The notes under the pieces: generated by a model
Database searches by the model: none
Told to the model about the DNA's origin: nothing
What the model saw: only the letters and a program-made list of their open reading frames with translations
Translations under genes and position numbers: made by a program
Shown: positions 13,190 through 25,620 of the stretch, one piece after another
How positions within the stretch are numbered: position 1 is the first letter of the stretch
Layout of the letters: each line of letters begins with the position of its first letter
NCBI GenBank assembly: GCA_037577475.1
Contig: CM075183.1
Location: 20,674,781-20,738,780 of the forward strand
From: Chaunax sp. Z400
Taxonomy: Eukaryota > Chordata > Actinopteri > Lophiiformes > Chaunacidae
Reading direction: 5' to 3'
DNA: 64,000 nt

Positions 13190-13450
13190 TGGGAAAGAGA
13201 GGGGGGGGAAAAAAAGGAAGGAAAAATAAGGTGAGGGAGAGGACAAGAGACGAGAAAGGATAAAGAGAATCAGGGAGAGAAAATTAAAGAGGGAGTTCAT
13301 GAGGAAAAGAAATAAAGTAAAACAAGGAAAAAGCGATACAGGAGCAATGATTGGTTAAAAAACAGATAAGGAAAAAAAGCAAAGATGGGGAAGAGCAAGA
13401 AGGTCAAATCTGAAGAATATACAGGTGGAAGAAGAGACATTAACAGAGAG
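13190..13450. repeat. Polypurine block
   Basis: A run of AAAGAGGGGGG, AAAAAAGGAAGGAAAAATA and GAGAAAGGATAAAGAG words with few pyrimidines. No gene on either strand. Confidence 0.7.
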
Positions 13451-13789
13451 ACAAAATACAAATACATAAATATTATGTTCATATATAAAATAAATGAAAA
13501 AACAAAAAATGTTACAATAAGAAACACTAAGAGATAAAGAATCTGTAACCTTTACAATCTAAATAAACATAACATAGAAGAAAAAGTTCCACCAATGATT
13601 TGATCAGGAATGAAACAGACTAACAGACTTTTTTCCACAAACCTCTCTTTGTCTCTAACAGTGTTTCATTCATTCGACCAATCATAAACGGCGACAACAG
13701 CTCAGCTCTGAGTCAGCGCGCAAATCAGATCATCTTAGGTTTCAACCATGAAGCTCTTTGGACGGTGTCACAGTTTATATTGATGTTTT

Positions 13790-15470
13790 CTGGGATTTAA
13801 CCCCATACAAAACTGCAGCGGTTGATCCCTCAAGTGTCAACTATAGGACTAATACCTGGAATTAAATACACATCTGTATGACGTTTTGTTCTGAGGGTTT
13901 TTTTTTTTTTAATCAGAGGAGCCGATCTGAGAGCCGTGACCTGAGGGAGACGAGGAACTACCGTCAGCCACCGGACAAATTCATCCATGAAAGACACAAA
14001 GACACAAAGAATTATTTCTACTAATGTTAAAGGCAGTGAATTTGGAGCTCATACTTCTGCTTACTTTATTGTGAGATGAATCTTTCTTTAAGTTTTTGTA
14101 GATCCATCAAGATAATATTTACGTTTTCTAAATTGTTACTGAATCGTAGCTTATTAATATGTTTAATGCTGTATTTTACTGCATATTTCCAGGATGACTT
14201 GAAAACAAGATTAGACAATTGGAATATATTACATTTCATCTATAGCCTACCTGGAAAATAACTTTTGGTTCTCAATGTAAGAAAAAAAATTGTTTGGTCC
14301 AATCAATAATCGGCATCTGATTAGGACGTTTCCTGTCTGCCTCCACTTGGAGACTTCTGGGTACTGGTTAACCCAAAAACCTCATCATCTGTCCAGCTAA
14401 AGGCTCTACGTTAAAGACGGATACGTACAACGGTACAAGTTTGTCTTTTCCATTGTGAAGGATGGGAAACCCGTTCAGCGGTTCGACCCAGCCGGTCCTG
14501 TCCTGTCCATTCATTGGGCGACACACTGAAAGGTCTGAGCAGCACTACAAAGACTTGTTTCCATCAGTCTTGGAATGGGTGTACGAGAGGTGAACTGTAA
14601 AGCCCTCTGGATACTAACACTACATAAATAAGAGAGAGAGAGATTAGCGCCAGCACTAGCTAGCTAATGTGTTAAAGGTTAGCTCCCTAGCTACAGTAGC
14701 ACACCAATAGTAATGAGGCTCTTTGGGTTGTATCCAGCCTTAAGTATTCCTGGATAGAAGTCAACACCATGACTTGATGGGCCAGATACTGATTAATACC
14801 TAGAATAAAAGCACAGATCAGGCTCTTGTTAAATCTTAATTTCTTATCTGTACCAGGTTTTGTTTAATGCATATATCAAAGTGTTTTTTATACTTCGGGA
14901 TGAAGACATTACTGTGGCCTGAGGAGCTTTGTAACAGCTAATATTCCTGTATTATATCCCAGGATATAAACCACAGCGGCTGGCTGGCTGAGGAGGACTT
15001 CTGGCTCGTCTCTCTTTTTCTCTGATTTTTTTTTTCTGTCTATTTTTGGTTCCAATGAAGACAAAGTGCACAAAAGACGTCTGATTGCAGGTATGAGAGA
15101 GAAAGAGGAGGAAATTACCACCAGCCAGCAAACATATGATGGTGAAACTTTTCCTGTGGGGGATAAAAATCACAAAAATGTTGGTTGATACAGTGGCTGG
15201 ATGTGGGTAGCTTGAAGACCAGAATAGTTCTGCCCTTAAAGTAAATGTGTCTGGGCTTCATCACAGCTAGTATCACTGTATTCTATTCCAGGATATAGTC
15301 CAATCCAAAACCACAGCAGCTGGCTGAGGATTCCCTCTGGCCTCAAGCATGGATAATACCTGGAATGAGACACAGATCAGTTACTCTCTCTGGGACACTG
15401 AAGGCCTGTACTGATGGTTTTGGCCCGCCGCCGCCAACAGCCGATCTTTAATACAGTATCTTTGAATTTA
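13790..15470. repeat. Local block with three diverged copies of a non-coding unit
   Basis: Related stretches lie at 13790-13885, 14932-15005 and 15262-15390, with a partial fourth at 14788-14830. Shared words include TAATACCTGGAAT (13851, 15351; TAATACCTAGAAT at 14795), CACAGATCAG (14811, 15370), and ACCACAGCGGCTGGCTG versus ACCACAGCAGCTGGCTG. No open frame runs through them. Origin by local duplication or by several insertions of one family cannot be told apart. Confidence 0.5.
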
Positions 15471-16239
15471 GACTTCCACTTCAACCCTATTCATGCCAAT
15501 AGCTGCCACAAAATTACAAGCATTCAATGGAAAAGCATCTGAAACAGCATATAGGCCATGGAAAAATAATGATCTAAAAATATGTTCCTGCATAATTCTG
15601 TGGAACCTCTTCAGAAACCATTCAATAACTGAAACTGAACAGTGTCTGACCTTATGAGATAAATTAGCGCAGAACATCTGCATGCGCTAAAACAGAAGCA
15701 ACTTTGAGGCGATAGATGAAACACCTGCCAGCGGCGTAATTCAGGATATCACTGCTGTCCAACCAAAACAGCAACATTCCAGACAGAACCAAAGCAACAG
15801 TGCTCTAATTTTTTTTATTAGGGGACACGATTCAAATTAGTGCACAAGGGAAATTAAAGAGCTACTTACTGGTGAAATAAGTGAGAAAAGCAGTGACAGC
15901 TGGGGAAATAAAAGTGGTTTCAAAGTTTAAATAGGACGCTTTGACCTAATATTGCGAGTTAAAGACAATAACAGATCGATTTCTTACTGCTAACATAGTT
16001 TGGGTGAGTTCAGGTATTGTGGGATAGATGTGCTTTGTGATTATTTAATGTTCAAAATCAATATCCAATCTCCAAAAGTGACAGTTCTGCTTGTCACTAA
16101 ATGATGATTTGGATTGTCTGACATAATCAGAGTGGACGTGGTCTTTAAGGGAAGTCTATACACATGATGAATTCAGCAGTATCTAAAACTATTAATGATA
16201 AGGCTGTTAATAAAAGTTCATTTTTGTAGCCACCTGTTA

Positions 16240-16520
16240 GGGGTGTGTGATAAAACCAGTATACCGGTCTATGTTGATACGATGCACTAGTCAATGCATA
16301 TTGCGTCATATTTCATTACAACTGGTACATTCTGAACACTTTAGCATTTATTTTTAGTTAAATTAAAAAGTATTTTAAAAAAACAATAAAAAATATTGTA
16401 AATAGCAAATACATTTTCTGTGTATGTCATGTCAAAGCAGGAATTTTGCAGTGCAATATGTATCACAATACGTCACAAAGTATCGCAACGTATCACAACA
16501 GTAACTGCAATATGCAATCC
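16240..16520. repeat. Possible decayed hAT-like element
   Basis: It starts AGGGGTGTGTGATAAAACCA and contains repeated TATCAC/ACGTCAC words (16455-16500), as seen in fish elements beginning GGGGTGTG. No target duplication or matching end was found. Confidence 0.3.
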
Positions 16521-17082
16521 ACTATAATATATATAAATAATATCAGCCCACATCTTCTATATATAAGGAAACGTCTCGGTAATGTTAGCTTAGAAGTGAT
16601 TAAATGCTAACATTAGCTTTTAGGTTCATCAAATATTTTGTTTTACCTAAAAAAATTGTCTGCAGTTCTTCTCGATTTTCTCCATCCGTCGTGTTTTCAG
16701 TCGATCGATCGGGAAGCAGTGAAATGAAATGATTTGATCACATTAATTACATTTATGTATTCTTCTAGCTGGTGATGGTAACATGGAAACATCTTTACAC
16801 ACATTAACCTTCCCTCTGTCTGACTATGCTTGTATGAATGTGACCCACTCTGTCGTTGGTACCACAGACTTCCTTCCACATGTGTTTTCGATCTGTTGTC
16901 CTGGCTGTCTGTGTGGATCACAGGCTGAGATCTCTATTCACTCTTTGCATGACTCTCGTACCCTGAACAGAAGCAGAGAGGGTGGACTGTCTTTGAATGC
17001 ATCTGTTCACATACGACCGCGCTCTGAACACATGATAGTAATGACATGTAAAAATACTTTCTTTTAAGCCACAAATGTAATA

Positions 17083-17118
17083 AAATGGCCACATTATTTT
17101 CACATAATGTGGCCATTT
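17083..17118. repeat. Perfect hairpin, 15-base arms and 6-base loop
   Basis: AAATGGCCACATTAT (17083-17097) is followed after TTTCAC by its exact reverse complement (17104-17118). The arms are not a simple repeat. It lies outside any recognised element; no promoter, gene or terminator context is visible. Confidence 0.85.
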
Positions 17119-18208
17119 GAAGAATAAAGCACAAACCAATCTGAAGATGTTATGATGATGTTTTAGCGACAGTCTCCACAGATGTAAGGGGATCAGTGAG
17201 GAGAGACACTTACACTGGACCACTACTGCTCAACAACTTAATCCATCTCAACAATTTGAAGATAATAATGATTACGAAAATATTTGTCACATATTCACTT
17301 TAATATATTCATTGTAGCATTTCTATAATGCAAACAGTTAATAACTGAGTGAAGGGGCCCATAACTGAGGGGCCCACCATCGCACATGATGACATCATCT
17401 GGAGGTTGTACCGGTCCATGAGGAGGAGGATTACTGCTATAATCAATGCTCATGGGGGAACACACTGATTACTGATGGTGTAAAATGTTGTACACTCCAG
17501 TTGTGTCACATGAGAAATGTTGCTGGTGTTATTTTGGTTGTTTCTATTCATTTTTGTCCAGATTAAATTAAGATACTCATTAAAAGTTAATGAGGACCAA
17601 AATACGGGTTATTTTCCTACAACAAAAACTACCCAAGGAAATTTGCTAATAAATACAGTGGTTCGGTTTTAAATCCCTTGAGTCAAACTAGTAGACATTT
17701 ACAGACTGGAGGAAATGAAAAATGAAAAAAACACAGCTGCACAAAAAAACCCCACCACAACGAGAGGAAGTCGCGATTCCAAGATCGTATCTCCACAGTA
17801 AAACGACAGATAGCATCTCAGCAACACTGCACATCACAAGGCTGCGGGTGAAAACGCTGTGTGAGGCCCTTTTGAAGACGTGTTGTGTGATCTGATTGGA
17901 TAATAACAGAAGTGAACAAATAGGCTAATGTGAACGTAGCCGTGGCGGAGCTACGACCCTTGTCCTCCCAGCCTGACATCCAGGTGTTTTCTAAAGTAGA
18001 CGTATCAGCAGTTTATTATAAGAGCCTGTATAAGTTTAAATTCCATTATTCTGTTATGGGTTTCCTACTTTTTCGTCACATCCAAACTACATGAGCAGAT
18101 TCACCGTGTTATTGTGTTCGACCCAGAGGGCTGCACTCAGCTACAGAGAAAGACAGTTTTCTTAACCTCTCGCTTCAGTGACACAGTCTGCCGTGACACC
18201 CGCAGAAT

Positions 18209-18229
18209 ACACACACACACACACACACA

Positions 18230-18270
<41 letters not shown>

Positions 18271-18296
18271 CAACCGCGTTTATACAGCTGTCTGAG

Positions 18297-18328
<32 letters not shown>

Positions 18329-18418
18329 CTGTGTGTGTGTGTGTCTGTGTGTGTGTGTGTGTGTCTGTGTCTGTGTGTGTGTGTGTGTATGTGTGTGTGT
18401 TTGTGTGTGTGTGTGTTT
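18209..18418. repeat. (CA)n array facing a (TG)n array, 28-base spacer
   Basis: CA units at 18209-18268 and interrupted TG units at 18297-18418 are reverse complements, separated by 28 bases of unique sequence (18269-18296). Together they form an inverted repeat able to fold into a 60-base-arm stem. Confidence 0.9.
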
Positions 18419-20584
18419 GCTGACACTACTTTTACTATCTGAAGTGAAATGGGGGGAAAGAGAAGGAAAAATAAAAGAACAGCTATTTCTTTGTTGAAGA
18501 TCTTGATATTACAATGATGGAGTCAGGGAGGTGAGTCAAAGGAAAAGAAAAAAAGACAGAATGTCTGAGTGTGTGTCCTCATGACCGATTCACCCTCCCT
18601 CCACTGCACCCATCAGTCCTGTGTTTGTGAACACGCTACATGTATGTTTGCTTACGAACGAGCTCGTCTCGCTACGTTCAACACTCGTTTATGTAGAACC
18701 TTTCAAACATAACACTTCTGGAACAGACAAAAGTTACGGACGGATCCGAGGTGTACGTTCTCATGGAGAGAGAACCTGCATACAGGTGCTGCATAGAACA
18801 GACATGTAACTTTGGATGGTTAATATTCATCAGCTGTGAGTCCGACTGACCCTCTTCACTTAAAAACTTCTACAATGATTCGCTCAGTCTGTGTTTTTAA
18901 TATTACATCATTTATCACAGATAAAAATAATTCAATGTAAAGTAATATTTACGTTTCTGTGTCTAATGTTCTGGTCTTCTGTTCATTGTGTTTGTTGAAG
19001 TCGAGTTAAGTTTTCAGTGTGGTTCTGCCTCGGAGACACAGATGATGTAGACCTCTAGAAATGCAGTGGTTTCTACTTCAAATATACAGTTTGGACACAA
19101 ATACGTGACGAGAATGAGTTCTGGACAGTCATTCTGGTTCCTCACCAGTAGACAAGCCCTGACCTCGAACCAGGAATGTGGTGGTTTAGACTGTGTGTCC
19201 ATCCTGTACACTCTTGTGTTTTGTCATTTTCTGGCTGTGTCTGAATGATAAACGTGGATCTGTGTTGGTTCTGTGTCAGTCTGTGACACAGGACCAGTAA
19301 ACTCTAATGGAAGACGCCAAAATACTGTAAATATATATACAATAACTGTTGACTACTCACAGGATGAGGCTGATCTGAGCAAACAGAGAAAAATGTTTTT
19401 AAAAAAAACCTTTAAACAAGCCATTCTGTGTGAAGATTCATTCATTATGGGATCACTGCTATGGTTTAGCAGCAGTAAACTGGCTACTAGAGTTAGCAAT
19501 CTGCAGACGTCCATCTACGAAAATCTTTTTTTTTTTCAATATTTGCATTTGACACAGTTTATAGGAATTTGGTCCAGTATAACCTGTATTTTTCAGGGCC
19601 AAATAAAGCCACACTTTTGAGCGCTGCTTGCTGTGGTTCATGGTGGAGCCCGGCTCAAAGTACCCAAGGAAACTACGGAAGCTGCATGCCATCACCACGG
19701 ACACTGAAACTTAACTTGAGCAAAAGTGAAATGAATTTAGGAACCGATAAGCAGAAACGAAAATAGAACCGGTTCCAATTTGGAACCTACCTGCATGTAG
19801 ACGGAAACTACCATTACACCTCTAATAGACACCATGTCGCTATGCGTTGGGTGCAGTGATGCAATAACTGATGATCCCCTCATGGTGATACAAAAATAAG
19901 TTGTTCACACTCTTAAGCGCAGACATTTCTTCTCCCAGAGGCCTGAATGATGGAGAAAACTTCCTGAAGGGCTCGATTGTTCAGGATTAAGAGACGATGT
20001 TTGTTTTCTACGTATTCATCGGTTTAGAATCAGTGCATGGAATACGTTTAAACAAAGAAGCACAAATTATGACATTAAATGTTAAATTATATAAATGTGA
20101 GCTAAACAGACTTCCCGAATATGAGATAAAATGAGAGAAGATTAAAAGGGTTTGATTAGTAAAATGGTTTCTTTATAGTGTCAGATGATGTTTTATGGAT
20201 TTTTCAACAAACAAAAGATATTCATGTGGTACGCTGCTCCATGTTGAAATCATTTCCCCGCAGAGGCAAACACAACCATTATGATGTCCATAAATCACTT
20301 CACTTTATCAAACAAATGTCCTCCTGTCTGCACTTTTGTCACAGACACACACAAAAAAAGGGAAGTAAAATATGGAGCTCCTGCAAAAGATTTCTGAAAA
20401 TTGAAAGGATTTGTTATGAAATACTTGCATTTGTCAGATCATGGAAGCAAATTTAAAAAAAACAACTATTTAGTACAGAAATAGTATAGTAATAATATAA
20501 AAATATTGACCATTTCTCAACTAATATTTGCTATTTAGAAAAATGTAAACATATCAGAGCTCAGATTTTCGTTCACATTGTCCA
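18419..20584. other. Gene-free segment
   Basis: No repeat family or gene recognised. A frame of 115 codons at 19273-19620 is unremarkable in composition and has no known motifs or splice support. Confidence 0.5.
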
Positions 20585-20790
20585 CAACTTTCTGCATGAA
20601 TACTTGTTTTCTACGTAATTAATTCTGTTTTATTTGAATAAAACTTTCTGCAGCATTCAAATAGTTTTTTGAAGTCATTGTTGCATCTCTGATGAAAATG
20701 TATTGTAAGCTTTTGTTGTGACTTGGTCTGGAAAGTATTTTCCTGATTTCTAGACGTGCCGATCATGTTGTCGACAGAAGAGGTACGTGT
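20585..20790. repeat. Dispersed repeat E, copy 1
   Basis: TACTTGTTTTCTACGTAATT and a TTTTGTTGTGACTTGGTCTGG stretch with GGAAAGTATTTTCCTGATT match 58,918-59,045 in the same order. Non-coding. Type unknown. Confidence 0.45.
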
Positions 20791-20939
20791 TTTAAAAACA
20801 TTCAACAGTGGCTCATTTACTCAATTGTAATTGTGTCATGTCACTAAAAAACGTCAGTAAAGTGTCGCTGCCCCCGAAGCAACTCGTGAGAATTTTCTTA
20901 TTTGCTGTTTTACCCTAAAATGATAAACGTTTGTAGCGT

Positions 20940-21050
20940 TTATCAGCTTCACACGTCTATACGGTCCAGCCTTATTTGTGTACGTGGACAGAACAACAAC
21001 AAAAACAACGTTGGTTTTGCGTTTACTGCAGACTACAGTCACTTAGAGTT
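20940..21050 (+). repeat. hAT-like family B fragment
   Basis: GGTCCAGCCTTATTTGTGTA, a GTGGACAGAACAACAAC stretch and AAAAACAACGTTGG match the interior of the family B element at 9,880-9,935. Only about 110 bases are clear. Confidence 0.5.
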
Positions 21051-21599
21051 AGATGGTCTGGCATCGTTGTCCCACATGCCTTTTTCTTGAGCTTAAATAC
21101 TGGAATGCATGAAAAAACTAAGGTTTTATGAACCTTACTTGAACATATTTGAAGCAAAATAAAGCTTATTAAAAGAAAACTTTTGTTAAAGTCCAACTTG
21201 TCCTCATGAGTCCAGTCATATGTTTACTTGATTCATGCTGTGTAACACACTCACCAACCAGATGACTAGTAAACCGTATGTTTATTTGTTTTTTACCACT
21301 TCTAAATATTTCTCACCGACTCGAGGACCTGCCAACAGACCACACCAAGATTTTTGCCTCGACTATGTGACACTACGTCTGCACCAAATGTCCTCAATGC
21401 AGGGACCACAGAAGCCTTCCTCAAGAGCCTGTTTTGGAAAAAAAATCTGAGAGTTTCTTCATGTTCCCTGTCTGGAAATAACAGAGAGGGAATTCCAGAA
21501 AAAAAAAATTCAAGAATTGGTTTGATATTTAACAGGTGAAGGTTGGGAACGCCGTGTTCTTGGACTAATTCCCATGAATGTCACTAATGATGTCTGTGG

Positions 21600-22120
21600 C
21601 CTGTCTGGGCTGCTAATGGTCAGAAGCTGAGTAAAGAAAAGAGAGGAAGGAATGGAAGGATGGAGCCAAAATGAGGGGATGAGACAAAGAAGGTGAGACC
21701 AAAACAGGAAAATGAGGTAGGATAAGAAAAAAAAAGGATAGAACAACAAAAGAGAAAAATAACAGGGGATGGTCAAAACGGAAGGGAGAAAGAGGAGGAT
21801 GAAAGACAGGGCGATGGATAAGAGAAGGATGGAAGTGGTGAGAAACGTTAGGGAGAAAAGGTGGAGGAATGTAAGAGGAGAAGAAGAGAGAGGGAAACAG
21901 CTCTAAGGAGAGATGGAGGATGGAGGAGGGAAAGAAATGCAAGAGTGAATGAAAAGAAAAAGGAAGAAGAAAGGATGTGGTAGATCAGAGGAGAAAAGAG
22001 GAGGAGAGGAAGGAGGGAATGAGATTTACTGATGGAGGAGGAGGAGGAGAGGAGGGAGGGAATGAAATTTACTGATGAAGGAGGAGGAGGAGAGGAGGAG
22101 GAGGAGGGAGGGAACTCCAC
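21600..22120. repeat. Polypurine block, about 500 bases
   Basis: The plus strand is almost entirely A and G, dominated by GGAGGA, AAGAGA and GAAGAA words. The minus strand therefore gives long but meaningless Ser/Phe/Pro/Leu-rich open frames. Such tracts can form triplex DNA. Confidence 0.8.
22017..22102. repeat. Tandem duplication of a 43-base purine-rich unit
   Basis: GAATGAGATTTACTGATGGA (22017) recurs as GAATGAAATTTACTGATGAA (22060), each followed by GAGGAGGAGGAGAGGAG. It lies in the polypurine block 21,600-22,120. Confidence 0.8.
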
Positions 22121-22687
22121 ATCCAAATCACAGCCGCAGACGCATGAATTCAGCCAAAAAGTAAAAGCATCTGAAGTGCTGTTATATAGTTCATAACAAG
22201 TCCTTCTATCATTATTAATAATATGAAACCACAGATTGGAATCTGTTCCTCTGCCTTTTACCAACCTGACAATTGGTTTTTACTCCACACAGACCAATAA
22301 AACCCAGCAAACTGGCTGCACTTATTAGAGCAGCACATGTTCTTGTGTACTGCCGCGGCCCAGCAACACGATTATGGACTTTAACAACCTGACAAATGCA
22401 TAATATTCCATAGGGGCTAATAAAAGGTACTGTTCTCCTAGAAAAGGGGGCAATCAATAACAAATAATAAATGTCAACAACTGTAATGAACTTTACCACA
22501 GCCGGCAGCGTTCAGGACTTCACATTCTGCTCATGGAAAGAAGCAAATCTGCACATCTGGGTGAGTTTTTTTTCTCTCCCTCAGACAGCATTAAAACGCT
22601 GATTTTCATTTTCAAATGCATATTTTCTAATCATCACTGCGGCCAAGGAGGCCATGTTTTCACCTCTTTTAGTTAGTTGGTTGGTTG

Positions 22688-22987
22688 GTTATTTGGGGGG
22701 GGGGCTGGAGCCTATCCCAGCTGACTTTGGGGCGAGAGGCAGGGTTCACCCTGGACAAGTCGCCAGTTCATCACAGGGTCACATAAAAAGACAAACAACC
22801 AATCACACTCACATTCACACCTACGGCAATTTAGAGTCACTCATTCATCTCTACTGCATGTTGTTGGTGGGAGGAAGACGGAGAACCTGGAGGGAACCCA
22901 TACAGACACGGGGAGAACGTAAACTCCAAGATAAGTCCCAGGTCCTGAGGTGGATTTGAACCCAGGACCTGAGGCAACAGTGATGCC
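22688..22987 (-). mobile_element. tRNA-derived SINE of a widespread teleost type
   Basis: On the minus strand it runs ACTGTTGCCTCAGGTCCTGG, B-box GGTTCAAATCC (22952-22962), TTCTCCCCGTGTCTGTATGG, GACTCTAAATTGCCGTAGG, GTGAATGTGAGTGTGATTGG and ends TCAGCTGGGATAGGCTCCAG before a C-tract. I recognise this layout as a common fish SINE. Just to its left, 22638-22665 (GCGGCCAAGGAGGCCATG) resembles a family A end, so it may also have landed in a family A element. Confidence 0.7.
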
Positions 22988-25510
22988 TTTATCAGTTAAG
23001 TTTTGTTGGAGGTTAAAGCATTAAACCATTAGGCCCAAATAAATTTCACTTGTCTGCTTGGGAAAATTCTGCCCCTCGGACAAATGTTGACTCCTGCTAT
23101 AAAGAATCAGTGAATCAAAGACTTACTAGAACTAAAGTAGAATTAATCACGCAGAGCTTTTTGGAAGCGTGACTGTTAAAGTGGATCAGGCCCAAGTAAT
23201 TGCTTCAATGAAAAGAATTGAAACTTTCACCTCAAGGCAGCACCGAAACTTCAACCAGTCTGTTTTTTCTGTGTTTTAAATCAACGCAAAGGTTCCTGAA
23301 AGACGTGGAACCGAGTCGTCCCTCGGCCCGCATCGCCACGCTCCCTGGACCTGTTTATCAGTTCATTGTCTTGATGTTTACTGGACTGGTGGAATGAAGA
23401 AGCCATGACTCTGGCAAACAAACACAAACATGAAAACTCCAGTTAGTCACTCCGTCCACAACGCCTGCTGCGCACACACAGGAACACACTCGGCTGAGCA
23501 ATGCTGTGGTCATTTGAACCACAGCTAAACATCCTGGCGCGAGACCTCAGGTTCGCCTTGTTACCATGACAGCACAAGTGTTACCCTGTCATGTCTATTA
23601 TGGGATGGGAAAGGGGTGAACCCGGGGTTAAACCACATGTTCGTCTGTGTGTACGACTTAAGCGAGCATCCGCCACCACTGTTGCTTGGTGTGTTTATGT
23701 GTTTAGTCATTCGCTGCTGAAAACCTTCTCTCTGCATGTTTGTGGTGCGCGCTGCAGATTACAGGTCTGCTACAGGGCTGGCTGCAAGGCGTGGAGACTC
23801 GTCACTGTGTAAACACAAAGTAAACACAAAGTAAACAAAGACGTCTGACTTTGGCTGCCCGGCTGCAGCGTAATACTGACATTCATTCCTGCGTCGGTGG
23901 AAGGAGGCGGTTAAAAAAGGCTGTGTGGATGCTTGTCAACTGAGGAACCATCAGTCTCATCTGCTCCAACATGTACACAAGTTAAAAAAAAAGGTGCTTT
24001 ACATAGAAGGAGACAGTCGAAGAGACAGCGTATGAAGAGATGGACGAAAAAGGAAGAAGACATGAGCACCTGTTCAGACCTCAGGATCCGGACCCCATGG
24101 CCACATCTTAAAAATGACACCTTCAAACTTATTACTTATTGTGTGTTTATGAATCACAGCAGGTCAGCCAGAGGCTAGAGGAGCACTTGTCCTTCTCTCT
24201 TCCCTTTTGTCTCATTCTTTTTTTTTTTTTTGTCTGGTTTCTCTTTCTTTTCTCCAGAAAAAGAGAGACAGACAAACAGTGAGGATAGGACGTTGATCAA
24301 AGGTTGAGAAAGAGGCCAACGATGAGGAAGAGAAGGAGAAGTACGAGACAGTGATAGAGACGGTGCAATGTGCCAAATATGTGATTGGCCCAATTGCGGG
24401 GTCTCGTAGGTTCCCATTACTGATTGGCTGTCTGATCCCATTCCAGTCGCTAATTGGCTGAGATGGTTTCGCAGTCCAACAGCAGTGTCATCCAACAGGC
24501 AGGGGAGAAGACTCCAAAACCAGGAGGTGACGAGGCCACTGATACAAACACACCAGCAGGTTCAATAATACACCCAATGAATGATGGGATATTCTGAGAA
24601 TTACCATAGAAACCGAACTCGAGACCAAAATAAACCTGACATGAGATGGTTTACTGTCTGAGACGAGCCTCGCAGAAAGTGATTGTCTGCCAAAAACTGA
24701 TCCCTGTCAGCTATGAAGCTATTTAAACTGGTATAATAAGGGCATAGAGAACAGAGTGTTTGCATATTATGTGTTTGCACATTATAATCCAGATAAAAGT
24801 AGCTTTACATGTGTATAAACTGGAGGAAACAATCGGTTTTTGTCAGGCGATCACTCTTTGGATCGATGACCGAACCAAGTGCTGCTGGCAAATCAAACTG
24901 TGAATCCATTATTTGATCAAGTCTTCTTTCAAGTCAGTGTCGATGAGCATGAGGACACTTATAATCTCTATATTTTTCCCTTCTGGAAAGCCAAACATGC
25001 CACTAAAAGACTCTTTTTTCCCCCCTCAGTCTCCATTAAAAGACAGTATTTCACAACCCAGATGGCGGCATTTCAAACAACACAATCATGTGTGAAACTG
25101 CGTCACATTGGAGACAGAATGAGGTGCTAAGCAGTGCTTGGTGCAGGTGTGAAACTGCCCATGGCTACTGTTACCACAGGATTAGACCAGAACCAATGCA
25201 CTGTGAAAATTATCAGTCACCCAATCAATGGTCCTTTTTATTTATCATTACAGATCAATACACTGCAATAAATGATTAGTTCTGTGTTATTATAAAATAT
25301 AGATATTTAAATCTCTACATGCATTTGTGACTACGGCCACTAGGGGGTTCAGTGAGCCACTTTCCCCAACAGAGACCCTGGAAGCAAAATAAAACATGCT
25401 GTCTTTTTATTTCCACATCTCTTAATGGAAAAGAAGGAGAAGAAGAGCGTCTGGACTGGTGTCTTCAAACAAAAGAACAAAACCCACCAAACCCACCCCT
25501 CCCTCTCTCC

Positions 25511-25620
25511 TAACCCTTCCTACCCTAACCCCTAACCCCTAACCCAACTTCCTACACCCCTGTTTCCTACCCTAACCCCTACCCCCAAAACTTAATGTAA
25601 TTCTAATCATTAACCTAACC
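25511..25620. repeat. Interstitial telomere-like CCCTAA/CCCCTAA run
   Basis: CCCTAACCCCTAACCCCTAA at 25523-25542 sits in a C-rich stretch with further CCCTAACCC words at 25570-25580 and CCTAACC at 25614. The seven-base spacing shows it is degenerate rather than a pure telomere array. Confidence 0.6.

Larger units (their letters stand above)
15471..18208. other. Gene-free segment
   Basis: Holds the possible hAT-like remnant at 16,240-16,520 and the perfect hairpin at 17,083-17,118. Short frames near 16,780-17,070 have no recognisable product. Confidence 0.5.

Noticed and set aside
21510..22264. Several minus-strand frames of 88-138 codons
   Set aside because: They are translations of the complement of a polypurine block, giving Ser/Phe/Leu/Pro strings. 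No gene signal.
22930..22987. tRNA gene candidate from GGTTCAAATCC
   Set aside because: Only a B-box is present; there is no cloverleaf, and the flanks match a SINE body.
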